Source of the DNA: Phenylobacterium sp.
GTDB lineage: Bacteria; Pseudomonadota; Alphaproteobacteria; Caulobacterales; Caulobacteraceae
Length of the DNA: 64,000 nucleotides
Direction of reading: 5' to 3'
NCBI RefSeq assembly: GCF_016124325.1
Contig: NZ_WGNY01000006.1
Location: 1-64,000 of the forward strand
Part shown: positions 11,219 through 19,994 of the stretch, piece by piece
How positions within the stretch are numbered: position 1 is the stretch's first letter
Layout of the letters: each line of letters opens with the position of its first letter
Translations under genes and position numbers: made by a program
The notes under the pieces: model-generated
Told to the model about the DNA's origin: nothing
Seen by the model: the letters and a program-made list of their open reading frames with translations, nothing else
The model's database searches: none

Positions 11219-12202
11219 ATGATCAGGACGCGCATCACCGAGATGTTCGGGGTCGAGACCCCCATCGTCATGGGCGGGATGACCGGGGTCGGCTATGCGC
11301 CGCTGGTGGCCGCCGTGGCCAACGCCGGCGCGCTCGGCTTCATCACCGCACACCATTCCAAGTCGGCCGAGGAGCTCCACGCGGAGATCAAGCGCTGCCG
11401 CGACCTGACCGACAAGCCGTTCGGCGTGAACCTCACGCTGCTGCCGTCGCTGAACCCGATCCCCTACGATGAATACCGCGAGGCGATCATCGAGAGCGGC
11501 GTGAAGATCGTGGAGACCGCCGGCCGCGCGCCGGTCGACCATCTGCCCGCCTTCAAGGCCGCCGGCGTCAAGGTGATCCACAAGTGCACCTCGGTCCGCC
11601 ACTCGGTTTCGGCCGTGAAGCACGGCGTCGACGTGATCTCGATCGACGGCTTCGAGTGCGCCGGCCACCCCGGCGAGGACGACATCGGCCTGGTGGTGCT
11701 GCTGCCGGCGACGGCCGACGCGGTGAACGTGCCAATCATCGCCTCGGGCGGCATGGCCGACGGACGCAGCCTCGCCGCCGCCCTGGCGCTCGGCGCGGAC
11801 GGCGTCAACATGGGCACGCGCTTCATGGCGTCCCAGGAATGCGCCATCCACGAGAACGTGAAGCGGAAGATCGTCGAGAACACCGAGCGTGACACGCTGC
11901 TGACCAACCGCACCCTGCGCAACACCAGCCGGGTGGCGCGCAACGCCGTCTCGGAAGAGGTCGTGAAGATCCAGCAGGATCCGACCAAGACCATCGAGGA
12001 CGTCCGCCATCTCGTGGCCGGCGTGCGCGGCCGCACCAACGTGATGGGCGCCGGCGACACCGACGGCGGCATCTGGACCGTCGGCCAGAGCCAGGGGCTG
12101 ATCCACGACATCCCGACCTGCAAGGAGATCGTGGCCAACATCATGCGCCAGGCCGAGGCGATCCTCGAACGCGACGCCAAGCGCGTGGTCGTGACGGCCT
12201 AG
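11219..12202 (+). CDS. Nitronate monooxygenase (NMO / 2-nitropropane dioxygenase family)
   Basis: An FMN-dependent TIM-barrel flavoenzyme of 327 residues that oxidises alkyl nitronates. The N-terminus MIRTRITEMFGVETPIVMGGMTGVGYAPLVAAVANAGALGFI matches the family, followed by GVNLTLLPSLNP, the HKCTSVRHSVSA strand, DGFECAGHPG and the phosphate-binding segments IIASGGMADGRSLAAALALGADGVNMGTRF. ATG at 11219 is chosen because AGGGGCGAGGA precedes it; longer in-frame starts lack this. It ends on a CTAG shared with the convergent ABC transporter gene. FabK-like enoyl reductases share the fold, but the GFECAGHPGED motif favours NMO. Confidence 0.88.
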   Translation: MIRTRITEMFGVETPIVMGGMTGVGYAPLVAAVANAGALGFITAHHSKSAEELHAEIKRCRDLTDKPFGVNLTLLPSLNPIPYDEYREAIIESGVKIVETAGRAPVDHLPAFKAAGVKVIHKCTSVRHSVSAVKHGVDVISIDGFECAGHPGEDDIGLVVLLPATADAVNVPIIASGGMADGRSLAAALALGADGVNMGTRFMASQECAIHENVKRKIVENTERDTLLTNRTLRNTSRVARNAVSEEVVKIQQDPTKTIEDVRHLVAGVRGRTNVMGAGDTDGGIWTVGQSQGLIHDIPTCKEIVANIMRQAEAILERDAKRVVVTA

Positions 12203-14043
12203 CTTTCGCGGGTCTGGCGCCGCCACAGGGCGGCGTACTCGCCCTGGTTCTCCAAGAGCCGGGCGTGCGTCCCCTGCTCCACGATCCGGCCCCGGCGCAG
12301 GACCAGGATCTGGTCGGCGTCGACGATGGTCGAGAGCCTGTGCGCGATCACCAGCGTGGTCCGCCCGGCCTTCACCTTGCGCAGCGTCTCCTGGATCGCC
12401 GCCTCGGTGGGGCCGTCCAGGGCGCTGGTGGCCTCGTCGAGGATCAGCAGCCGGGGGTCGGCCAGCAGGGCGCGCGCGATGCCCACCCGCTGACGCTCGC
12501 CGCCGGAGAGCTTCAGGCCCCGCTCGCCCACGCGGGTCTGCATGCCGTTCGGCAGGCCGTCGATGAAGGGCCCCAACTCGGCGGCTTCGGCGGCCGCGCG
12601 CACCTCGGCGTCGCCCGCGTCGGGCCGGGCGAAGGCGATGTTGGCGTAGAGCGTGTCGTTGAACAGCGCCACGTCCTGGGGAACCAGCGCCACGGCGCGC
12701 CGCACCTCGGCCTGACGGAGCTTGCGCATGTCGACGCCGTCCAAGGTCACGCGGCCCTCCTGCGGATCGATCAGGCGCATGGCCAGGCGAACCGCCGTGG
12801 TCTTTCCGGCTCCCGACGGGCCGACCAGCGCCACGGTCTGGCCGGGCCGGGCCTCGAAGCTCACGCCCAGGAGGCCGGACGAGCGCGCGTCATGGCGGAA
12901 GCTCACGTCCTCGAAGGCGAGCGCGGCGCCCTTCCCGCTCGCCGGCGGCAGGGCGCGGGCGTCGGGCGCGTCGGTGATGTCGGGGGCGATGGCCTTCAGC
13001 GAAACCATCTGCTCCATGTCGATCAGTCCCTGGCGGATCTCGCGATACTGGAAGCCCAGCATGCCCAGGGGCGCATAGAGGCCGGAGAGCAGGAAGATGG
13101 CGGTGGTGATGTCGCCGATCTTGAGATGCCCGCCCGCCACCTCGGCGCCCGCCATCACGGTCATCGCGGCGAGACCCACGTTGAGGATCAGGGACTGGGC
13201 CCCGTTCAGCAGGTTGAGCGAGGCGTTGGCGCGGGCGCTGGCGTCGACGTAGTCGTTCATCGCCTGGCCGTAGGCGCCGACCAGCCTGTCCTCCGCGCCG
13301 AAGGCCTTCAGGGTCTCGTAGTTCATCAGCGCGTCCGACGAGAGGCCGGCGGCGCGGTTGTCGGCCTCGTTGAGGTCGCGCCGGTGCGAGAGCCGCCAGT
13401 CGGTGATCCGGAAGGTCACCGCGGCGTAGATCAACAGGGTCGCGAAGGCGGTGAGGGCGAAGCGCCAGTCCAGGCGCACCACCATCACCCCCATGGCCAG
13501 GATCAGTTCCACGAAGGTGGGGCCCAGGCTGAAGATCAGGCTGCGGATCAGGAAGTCGGTCGACCGGGCGCCACGGTCGATGATCCGCGAGAGCGTCCCG
13601 GACTGCTTGGTCTGGTGGAAGTCCAGCGACAGCGACAGGGCGTGGCCGAAGCTCTCCACCGCCGCCCGCGCCATGGTCGACTGCGAGACCCGGGTGAAGA
13701 TCGCGTCGCGCGCGTAGGGCGCGCAGGCCGCCACGAGGCGCAGGCCCGCGAACGCGACGGCCAGCCCCACGAAGTTCGCGCCGAGGATCAAGGCGCCGCC
13801 CGCCGACGGGCTGATCGCATTGATGGCGTCCCCCAGCATCACCGGCGCGATCACGCCGCAGAGCTTGCCGACCAACACCAGCACCAGCGCCGCGCCGATG
13901 CGCAGGCGCAGCTGCGGCGCGCCCGAGCGCATCACCAGGGCGGCCAGATCGCCCATGGAGGCCCAGAAGGCGAACTTCGTCTCGCGGGGGGCGACGGCGC
14001 CAGGGCCGGAGAAGCGGCCGCGCGCGACGTGGGCGTGGACCAA
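12199..14043 (-). CDS. ABC exporter, Atm1/heavy-metal type (fused permease and ATPase)
   Basis: A half-transporter with six membrane helices (about residues 45-340) and a C-terminal ATPase. The membrane part carries the Atm1-family stretch FHQTKQSGTLSRIIDRGARS, and the linker GFQYREIRQGLIDMEQM is typical. The ATPase has Walker A GPSGAGKTT, signature LSGGERQR, Walker B LLILDEATSALD and the H-loop IAHRLS. Atm1-like proteins export glutathione-linked or Fe-S-related compounds and give heavy-metal tolerance; the exact substrate is not readable. The start is uncertain: TTG at 14043 gives 614 residues, while ATG at 13956 gives 585. The stop overlaps that of the convergent nitronate monooxygenase by four bases. 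Confidence 0.88.
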   Translation of the reverse strand: MVHAHVARGRFSGPGAVAPRETKFAFWASMGDLAALVMRSGAPQLRLRIGAALVLVLVGKLCGVIAPVMLGDAINAISPSAGGALILGANFVGLAVAFAGLRLVAACAPYARDAIFTRVSQSTMARAAVESFGHALSLSLDFHQTKQSGTLSRIIDRGARSTDFLIRSLIFSLGPTFVELILAMGVMVVRLDWRFALTAFATLLIYAAVTFRITDWRLSHRRDLNEADNRAAGLSSDALMNYETLKAFGAEDRLVGAYGQAMNDYVDASARANASLNLLNGAQSLILNVGLAAMTVMAGAEVAGGHLKIGDITTAIFLLSGLYAPLGMLGFQYREIRQGLIDMEQMVSLKAIAPDITDAPDARALPPASGKGAALAFEDVSFRHDARSSGLLGVSFEARPGQTVALVGPSGAGKTTAVRLAMRLIDPQEGRVTLDGVDMRKLRQAEVRRAVALVPQDVALFNDTLYANIAFARPDAGDAEVRAAAEAAELGPFIDGLPNGMQTRVGERGLKLSGGERQRVGIARALLADPRLLILDEATSALDGPTEAAIQETLRKVKAGRTTLVIAHRLSTIVDADQILVLRRGRIVEQGTHARLLENQGEYAALWRRQTRES

Positions 14044-14202
14044 TGCGCTAGGCCTCGCTTGGCGCGGCGAGGCGGCGCGCGGTCGAGGTGATCACTGACA
14101 ACTTCACGGCTTGCTTGAAACTCCTTAACCCTAGCAATAGCTAGTTGGGCTTGCGTGGCGCTGAAGCAAGCGCCCAAGCTGTTTCCTCTTGGAGTATGCG
14201 TG

Positions 14203-14805
14203 ATGCGGCGTGAGAGCCAGCGCCTGGAATCGGCCTGCGTGTTCTGCGGTTCGTCGGATGACGCCGACCCGCAGTTCCTGGCGGCTGCCCGGACGATCGG
14301 CAAGGGCCTGGCCGACGCCGGCGTCAAGCTGGTCTACGGCGGCGGGGGCGTGGGCCTCATGGGCGCGGTGGCGCGTGCGGCCCACGAGGCGAACGGCGAC
14401 GTCCTGGGCATCATCCCGACCTTCCTGGTGGGCAAGGAACGCGCCCTGGAGACGGTGGAGCACATCATCGTCGACAACATGCACGAGCGGAAAATGCTCA
14501 TGTTCCAGCGGTCGGACAGCTTCATCATCCTGCCCGGCGGCATCGGCACGCTGGAGGAAGTGGTGGAACTGCTCTCGTGGCGGCGGCTCGATCTGCACGC
14601 CAAGCCGGTGGTCTTCTACAATCCGCGCGGCTTCTGGGAGCCGCTGTTCAAGCTGTTCCAGCATACCGTCGACGAGCGCCTGACCCCGCCCGAGTTCATG
14701 CAGGCGTGGGTTTCCGTGGAAGCGGCCGAGGACGTGGTGCCGGCCCTGCTCGGCCAGGGACGCGAGCGCTACCCGTCGGAAGCCGCCGTCGGCCGCCGGG
14801 GCTGA
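14203..14805 (+). CDS. LOG family protein (TIGR00730, nucleotide phosphoribohydrolase)
   Basis: A 200-residue lysine-decarboxylase-like Rossmann protein. The two diagnostic motifs are both present: GGGGVGLMG (about 47-55) and PGGIGTLEE (about 109-117), and the catalytic MHERK arginine/lysine segment precedes the second. Members cleave the N-glycosidic bond of nucleoside monophosphates, and some release cytokinins from AMP adducts. ATG at 14203 has TTGGAG upstream; an in-frame TTG further upstream would add a poor N-terminus. It is divergent from the ABC exporter and convergent with the LysR gene, 13 bases beyond its end. Confidence 0.9.
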   Translation: MRRESQRLESACVFCGSSDDADPQFLAAARTIGKGLADAGVKLVYGGGGVGLMGAVARAAHEANGDVLGIIPTFLVGKERALETVEHIIVDNMHERKMLMFQRSDSFIILPGGIGTLEEVVELLSWRRLDLHAKPVVFYNPRGFWEPLFKLFQHTVDERLTPPEFMQAWVSVEAAEDVVPALLGQGRERYPSEAAVGRRG

Positions 14806-14818
14806 ACCCGACCTGCTG

Positions 14819-15778
14819 TCACCCCGGCGGAACGGCCTCCCCCGGAGGCGGGAACCGCGCGTTGATCGCCTGAGCCGCGGGATCGGTCTCGACCTGCTCG
14901 CGCAGCCAGTCGCGGAACGCCGCGATCTTGCGCGTGCGCCGCCGATCGCTCGGGTAGACCAGCCAGTAGCCGCCGCCCACGCCGATATGGAGGTCGAAAG
15001 GCTGGATCAGGCGCCCCTCGGCGATCTCGCGGGCGAACATCACCGGCGAGCCGAACGCGGCCTCGTCGCGAGCCATGCCCGCGGCCACCTCGATGATCTG
15101 GTTGTCCGCGGCCAGCCGGGGCGGGCCGCCCCGCCGCCCGGCCGGGGACGCGACGCCGGCGGCGGCGAAGAAGGCGGCCCACTCCGAGTCGGAACCGACG
15201 CGGGGCGCATCCAGTAGGGCGGAAGGGCTCGGCGACGGCCCCAGCGCGGCGAGCGCCCGGGGCGTCATCAGGACCGTCTGGGCCGAGGAGAAGAGGTAGA
15301 CGACCTCCAGGCCGGGCCATTCGCGCCTGTCCGAAGCCCGGATCGCGACGTCGGCGTCCTCGCGCAGCAGGTCGACGACCCTGGAGCTGGTGTCTAGCCG
15401 CACCGCAATGGACGGGTGCGCGAGCTGGAAGGCCCCCAGGCGCGGGGCGAGCCATTGGTTGGCCAAGGTCTGCAGGGTGGTGATCGACAGGACGCCCGCA
15501 TCGACGCCGGCCAAGTCGGCGAAGGCCGAGCGCAGGGCGGTCATCGCCTCGCCCGCCGCCCGCGCCAGCCGCTCGCCGGCCGGGGTCAGCACCACCTCTC
15601 GCGGCAGCCGTCGGAAGAGCGGCTGCTCCAGTCGCCGCTCCAGCGCCTTCACCTGCCAGCTCACCGCCGCCTGGGTCATGCCGAGTTCCTCGGCCGCGCG
15701 CGTGAACCCGCCCAAACGGGCGGCCGCCTCGAACACCCGGATCGCGCTCAGCGGGATCGACGCCAGCGGATCAGACAT
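14819..15778 (-). CDS. LysR-type transcriptional regulator (GcvA-like)
   Basis: A 319-residue LysR protein. The N-terminal winged helix-turn-helix reads LSAIRVFEAAARLGGFTRAAEELGMTQAAVSWQVKALERRLEQPLFRR (about 10-57), and a periplasmic-binding-like effector domain follows (LSITTLQTLANQWLAPRLGAF and on). The sequence resembles GcvA-type members. A CATAAG/CTTATG palindrome covers its own start codon and suggests autoregulation. LysR proteins usually control a divergent neighbour; here the only one is a tiny ORF at 15879. Confidence 0.9.
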   Translation of the reverse strand: MSDPLASIPLSAIRVFEAAARLGGFTRAAEELGMTQAAVSWQVKALERRLEQPLFRRLPREVVLTPAGERLARAAGEAMTALRSAFADLAGVDAGVLSITTLQTLANQWLAPRLGAFQLAHPSIAVRLDTSSRVVDLLREDADVAIRASDRREWPGLEVVYLFSSAQTVLMTPRALAALGPSPSPSALLDAPRVGSDSEWAAFFAAAGVASPAGRRGGPPRLAADNQIIEVAAGMARDEAAFGSPVMFAREIAEGRLIQPFDLHIGVGGGYWLVYPSDRRRTRKIAAFRDWLREQVETDPAAQAINARFPPPGEAVPPG

Positions 15779-15792
15779 AAGCAGGCCTTATG
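15776..15792. promoter_or_regulatory. Palindrome over the LysR start codon
   Basis: CATAAG (15776-15781) and CTTATG (15787-15792) flank a 5-base spacer. The left arm contains the LysR initiation codon on the minus strand. It could be an autoregulatory site serving the 100-bp divergent region to the small ORF. It may also be chance. Confidence 0.3.
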
Positions 15793-15878
15793 AAAACAAC
15801 AGGAGAACGCGTTTGTGACTCTGCACCTTGAAGACCATCTTCCCAAGCGACAAACAAGTCCCTCCCCCGGAGCCCGCC

Positions 15879-16034
15879 ATGGAAGAACTGCACAAGATTC
15901 ACAAAGACGTCCCTTATGGATATTGGGTGCTCTGGATCGTCCCCGCCTTCAAGGCCCTGAGCAGCCGCTGGCGCGGTCCGGGCCCAAAGCGCGCCCTGCC
16001 GCCCGGCCTCGACCAGCTTTCCGCGCCACACTGA
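15879..16034 (+). CDS. Small hypothetical protein, 51 residues
   Basis: The frame encodes MEELHKIHKDVPYGYWVLWI and 31 further residues, with a short hydrophobic aromatic stretch (YGYWVLWIVPAFKAL) and a basic C-terminal part. Support for it being real: ATG preceded by CCCCCGGAG, position divergent from a LysR gene, and an intrinsic terminator 31 bases after its stop. A TTG at 15828 would extend it to 68 residues, but without a good ribosome site. I do not recognise a family and assign no function. Confidence 0.5.
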   Translation: MEELHKIHKDVPYGYWVLWIVPAFKALSSRWRGPGPKRALPPGLDQLSAPH

Positions 16035-16064
16035 CGGCCGTCGGCGCGCAGTGTCACCGACTAG

Positions 16065-16093
16065 GCCCTCCCCGCTCGGGAGGGCTTCTTCTT
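16065..16093 (+). terminator. Intrinsic terminator after the 51-residue ORF
   Basis: GCCCTCCC (16065-16072) pairs with GGGAGGGC (16078-16085) and TTCTTCTT follows on the + strand. Its reverse face lies at the nadE stop codon, where the minus strand downstream of the stem is not T-rich, so it serves the + strand transcript. Confidence 0.8.
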
Positions 16094-18137
16094 AAGGGAC
16101 GTTGGCTTCCAGCTCGTCCAGCCAGACCCGCGCCGTCCCGTCGCTGGGCGCGCGCCAGTCGCCGCGCGGGCTGAGCGCCCCGCCCGAGATCACCTTGGGC
16201 CCGTTCGGCAGGGCCGAGCGCTTGAACTGGCTGATCTCGAAGAAGCGGAACAGGAACACGCCCAGCCACTTCTTGATCGTCTCCAGGTCGTAGGCGTTGC
16301 GCGCCTCGGGCGGGAAGTTCTCGGGCCATAGGCCCCGCGCCGCGTCATGCCACGCATGCCATGCCAGGAACGCCACCTTCGAGGGTCGCAGGCCGAAGCG
16401 GGTGATGTGGAAGAGGTTGAAGTCCTGCAACTCGTAGGGCCCCACCTTGGCCTGGGTGCTCTGGATCGCGCCCGTGGCGTCGGCCGGGACCAGTTCCGGC
16501 GAAATCTCGGTGTCGAGGATCGAGAGCAGCGTCCGGTTGGCGTCGTCCGGGAACTGGCCCGTCTTCACCACCCAGCGGATCAGGTGCTGGATCAGCGTCT
16601 TCGCGACGCCGGAATTGACGTTGTAGTGGCTCATCTGGTCGCCGACGCCATAGGTGCACCAGCCCAGCGCCAGCTCGGAAAGGTCGCCCGTGCCGACCAC
16701 GAAGCCGTTGTTCTGGTTGGCGAGGCGAAACAGGTAGTCGGTCCGGAGGCCCGCCTGCACGTTCTCGAAGGTGATGTCATAGACCGGCTCGCCGCCCGCG
16801 AACGGATGGCCGATCTCCTGCAGCATCAGCCGCGCGGTGGGCTGGATGTCGATCTCCTGGCCGGTGACGCCCAGTCCCTTCATCAGCGCCCAGGCATTGG
16901 CCTTGGTGCCGTCGCTGGTGGCGAAGCCCGGCAGGGTGAAGGCCAGGATGTTCTCGCGCGGCAGGCCGACGGCGTCGAACGCCTTGGCGGTCACGATCAG
17001 GGCGTGGGTGGAATCGAGCCCGCCCGAGACGCCGATGACGGCGTGCTTCGTCCCCGTCGCCTGGATGCGCTTGGTCAGGCCCTGGACCTGGATGTTGAAC
17101 GCCTCGTAGCAGTCCTGGTCCAGCCGGGCCGGATCGTCGGGCACGAAGGGGAAGCGGTCCAGCGGCCGGATCAGGCCCACGTCGTCGAAGTGCGGCTCAT
17201 GGGCGAAGCGCACGCGGCGGAACGACCGTTCCGGGTGGCCGGCGGCCGCGGCGGCGTCGTTGAAGGTGGGCGTGCGCATCCGCTCCAGGCGCAGCCGTTC
17301 CACATCAATGTCGGCCACCGCCATCTCCGAGGCCGCCGGAAAGCGGTCGGTCTGGGCCAGCCGGCGGCCAAGTTCGTGGATCGAGGCCTGGCCGTCCCAG
17401 GCCAGGTCCGTGGTGCTCTCGCCCGGCCCAGCGGCGGAATAGAGATAGGCCGCCTGACAACGCGTGGATTGCGAGGCGCACAGGATCTCGCGATCGTCGG
17501 CCTTGCCCACCACGATGTTCGAGGCCGACAGGTTGCAGAGGATCAGCGCGCCGGCCAGCGCACCCTGGGTCGACGGCGGCTGCGGCGCCCAGAAGTCCTC
17601 GCAGATCTCCAGATGGAAGACGAAGTCGGCCAGATCCTCGGCCTCGAAGACCAGGTCCGTGCCGAACGGCGCGCTCTGGCCCGCGATGGTCGTCTCCAGG
17701 CCGGTCACGCCGACGCCCGGCGCGAACCAGCGCTTCTCGTAATATTCCCGATAGTTCGGCAGGAAACTCTTCGGCACGACGCCGAGGATGCGACCCCGCG
17801 AAATCGCCACGGCGCAGTTGTAGAGCCGCCCGTTGTGGATCACCGGCGCGCCCACGATCAGCACCGGCTTCAGGCGCCTGCTGGCCTCGGCCAGCGCCCC
17901 GATCTCCGCCTCCACCCGCTTCACCAGGGCGTCCTGCAGGAACAGGTCGTCGATGGCGTAGGCCGACAGTCCCAGCTCGGGGAAAAGCATCAGGTCGCAG
18001 CTCTCGACATCGCCCTCACGGGCGAGCCGGAGCGTCTCAGCGGCGTTGAAGCCGGGGTCGCCAGGCCGCACCGAAGGCGTGCAGACCGCGGCGCGGACGA
18101 AGCCGTGCGTGTGGATCGAGTGGAACGCCTCAGTCAC
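16092..18137 (-). CDS. nadE: Glutamine-dependent NAD+ synthetase
   Basis: NadE amidates nicotinic acid adenine dinucleotide to NAD+, using ammonia channelled from glutamine. The 681-residue length is that of the two-domain form. The N-terminal nitrilase-type glutaminase has the E-K-C triad: E54 in FPELGLSAY, the lysine in [18 protein letters not shown] and the cysteine in LEICEDFW. The C-terminal synthetase has the P-loop GVSGGLDST and the [20 protein letters not shown] motif. The start is GTG at 18137 with CGGAG upstream. A 17-bp palindrome sits 21 bases before it. Confidence 0.95.
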   Translation of the reverse strand: MTEAFHSIHTHGFVRAAVCTPSVRPGDPGFNAAETLRLAREGDVESCDLMLFPELGLSAYAIDDLFLQDALVKRVEAEIGALAEASRRLKPVLIVGAPVIHNGRLYNCAVAISRGRILGVVPKSFLPNYREYYEKRWFAPGVGVTGLETTIAGQSAPFGTDLVFEAEDLADFVFHLEICEDFWAPQPPSTQGALAGALILCNLSASNIVVGKADDREILCASQSTRCQAAYLYSAAGPGESTTDLAWDGQASIHELGRRLAQTDRFPAASEMAVADIDVERLRLERMRTPTFNDAAAAAGHPERSFRRVRFAHEPHFDDVGLIRPLDRFPFVPDDPARLDQDCYEAFNIQVQGLTKRIQATGTKHAVIGVSGGLDSTHALIVTAKAFDAVGLPRENILAFTLPGFATSDGTKANAWALMKGLGVTGQEIDIQPTARLMLQEIGHPFAGGEPVYDITFENVQAGLRTDYLFRLANQNNGFVVGTGDLSELALGWCTYGVGDQMSHYNVNSGVAKTLIQHLIRWVVKTGQFPDDANRTLLSILDTEISPELVPADATGAIQSTQAKVGPYELQDFNLFHITRFGLRPSKVAFLAWHAWHDAARGLWPENFPPEARNAYDLETIKKWLGVFLFRFFEISQFKRSALPNGPKVISGGALSPRGDWRAPSDGTARVWLDELEANVP

Positions 18138-18157
18138 GGTCGGCTCCGTCCGGAGTA

Positions 18158-18174
18158 ATGCTCATTTTGAGCAT
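18158..18174. promoter_or_regulatory. Operator-like palindrome upstream of nadE
   Basis: ATGCTCA-TTT-TGAGCAT is a perfect 7-bp-arm palindrome, 21 bp upstream of the nadE start and 94 bp upstream of ltrA. An AT-rich TATATAG stretch directly beyond it could be a promoter element for nadE. NAD biosynthesis genes in alphaproteobacteria are controlled by dedicated repressors (NadQ, NrtR); I suspect a NadQ-type site but cannot confirm the motif from memory. Confidence 0.55.
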
Positions 18175-18267
18175 ATATAGTCTGACGCCAATGTGCGAGC
18201 AAAGCGTCAACACCCCAGACTTGGCCGAAAGCGCGCCGCCCCGCTAGGCTCGGTCGCGGGAGGCGCC

Positions 18268-19446
18268 ATGACCCGACAGATGCTCCGCGAGCGCGTGCAA
18301 GGCCATCACGCGAGGGTGACGACGGTCGAGCTGTTCTTCGACCTGGTGTTCGTCTTCGCCGTGACCCAGCTCTCCCACGCGCTCCTGGAACAGCACGGGC
18401 TCGCGGCCGTGCTTGAAACGCTGCTGCTCCTGCTCGCGGTCTGGTGGGCGTGGATCTATACGACCTGGGTCACCAACTGGCTCGACCCCGACAATCCGGT
18501 GGTCCGCAGCGCGCTCTTCGTGCTGATGGCGCTGGGCCTGCTCCTCTCGAGCTCGATTCCCGAGGCGTTCGGCGAACGGGCGCTGATCTTCGCGCTGGCC
18601 TTCACCGCCACACAGGTGGGGCGCACCCTCTTCATGGTCTGGGCGGTGCGCAGCGACGACTCGCTGCGCCGCAACTTCGTCCGGATGGCGATCTGGAAGA
18701 GCCTGTCGGCGGTCTTCTGGCTGTCAGGCGCGCTCGCCGGCGGCTGGCAGGCCGCCTTCTGGTCCGCGGCGCTCGCCATCGAATACGCTTCGGCCGCGCT
18801 GGGCTTCTGGACGCCGGGCATGGGCCGGACCAGCACCGACGAATGGACCGTCGAAGGCGCCCACATGGCCGAGCGCTGCGGTCTCTTCATCATCATCTGT
18901 CTCGGCGAATCGATCCTGATGACCGGCGCCACCTTCGCGGGCGGCCACTGGACGCCGGCCGACGCAGCGGCGTTCCTGATCGCCCTGCTGGGCTCGGTCG
19001 CCATGTGGTGGATCTATTTCAACGCCGCCGCCGAGGCGGCCAGCGAGGCCATCGCCAGTTCGCGCGACCCCGGCGCCATCGCGCGTCTCGCCTACACCTA
19101 CGCCCACATCCCGATCGTGGCGGGGATCATCGTCGCGGCGGCCGGGGACGAGCTGGCCCTGGCCCATCCGCTGGGCGAACTGGAGCCGCGCGCGGCCTGG
19201 CTGATCCTGGGTGGGCCGGCGCTCTTCCTGGCAGGCGGCCTGTGGTTCAAGCATGCGGTGTTCAGGGTGATCTCGCCGTCGCGGGTGACGGGACTGGCGC
19301 TTCTGGGCGCCGCGGCCGTGGCCACGCCCCACCTGACGCCCATCGCGCTGCTCGGCGCGGCGACGACGGCGCTCGGGGTCACAGCGGCCTGGGAAACGTT
19401 CGTGCGCCGATCGCCCGGCCCTGCAGCCGAGGGCGTCGGCGGCTAA
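18268..19446 (+). CDS. LtrA family membrane protein
   Basis: A 392-residue polytopic protein of the low-temperature-requirement A family. The N-terminal VTTVELFFDLVFVFAVTQLSHAL is the family signature, and FIIICLGESILMTGATF lies in the middle. About ten hydrophobic segments are visible. ATG at 18268 follows GGGAGG and is preferred over an earlier in-frame start. LtrA was named from a Listeria low-temperature growth mutant; the biochemical role is unknown. It is convergent with the DksA-like gene, 15 bp away. Confidence 0.88.
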   Translation: MTRQMLRERVQGHHARVTTVELFFDLVFVFAVTQLSHALLEQHGLAAVLETLLLLLAVWWAWIYTTWVTNWLDPDNPVVRSALFVLMALGLLLSSSIPEAFGERALIFALAFTATQVGRTLFMVWAVRSDDSLRRNFVRMAIWKSLSAVFWLSGALAGGWQAAFWSAALAIEYASAALGFWTPGMGRTSTDEWTVEGAHMAERCGLFIIICLGESILMTGATFAGGHWTPADAAAFLIALLGSVAMWWIYFNAAAEAASEAIASSRDPGAIARLAYTYAHIPIVAGIIVAAAGDELALAHPLGELEPRAAWLILGGPALFLAGGLWFKHAVFRVISPSRVTGLALLGAAAVATPHLTPIALLGAATTALGVTAAWETFVRRSPGPAAEGVGG

Positions 19447-19461
19447 CCGCCCGAAGGCCGG

Positions 19462-19890
19462 TCAATCGTCGCGGTGGACGCGCTCGCGGCGCTCGTGCCG
19501 CTCCTGGGCCTCAAGACTCAAGGTTGCGATCGGGCGGGCTTCCAGACGGGCCAGGCCAATCGGCTCGCCCGTCTCCTCGCAAAAGCCGTACGAGCCATCC
19601 TCGATGCGGCGGAGCGCCTCATCGATCTTGGAGATCAGCTTCCGCTGACGGTCGCGGGTGCGCAGCTCAAGTGCCCGATCAGTTTCCGAGGACGCCCGAT
19701 CAGCTAAGTCGGGGTGGTTCTCGGTTTCCTTCTGAAGGTGCGACAAGGTCTCGCGAGATTCGCGAAGGATGTCCTCTTTCCACATGAGGAGCTTCTGCTT
19801 GAAGTACTCAAGCTGACGCTCGTTCATGAACTCCTCGTCCTCGGAAGGACGGTAGGCGGAATCCTCAGCCAGAACTGCGGCTGTCTTCAT
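19462..19890 (-). CDS. dksA: DksA/TraR family RNA polymerase-binding protein, zinc finger degenerate
   Basis: DksA inserts a coiled coil into the secondary channel of RNA polymerase and acts with ppGpp. The 142-residue protein has the acidic-tipped coiled coil (KEDILRESRETLSHLQKETENHPDLADRASSETDRALELRTRDR, about 40-83) and the C-terminal SYGFCEETGEPIGLARLEARPIATLSLEAQERHERRE. Of the four zinc cysteines in E. coli DksA only the first remains; the others are T, S and A. This pattern is usual in alphaproteobacteria. ATG at 19890 is chosen over a longer frame without family similarity. It lies 104 bp downstream of fliX on the same strand. Confidence 0.9.
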   Translation of the reverse strand: MKTAAVLAEDSAYRPSEDEEFMNERQLEYFKQKLLMWKEDILRESRETLSHLQKETENHPDLADRASSETDRALELRTRDRQRKLISKIDEALRRIEDGSYGFCEETGEPIGLARLEARPIATLSLEAQERHERRERVHRDD

Positions 19891-19994
19891 GAAAACCTCA
19901 CGCCCCTGCGAAGCCTGAGACACGCGGCGGCTGTATACCAGAACAAGCCGCCGTTTCAACGCCGCCGGTTCGCCGCAGATCAAACCGCTGTGGA

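Noticed and set aside
14130..14145. CTAGC-AATA-GCTAG palindrome upstream of the LOG gene
   Set aside because: Only 5-bp arms, not tied to a regulator or promoter motif; could easily be chance.
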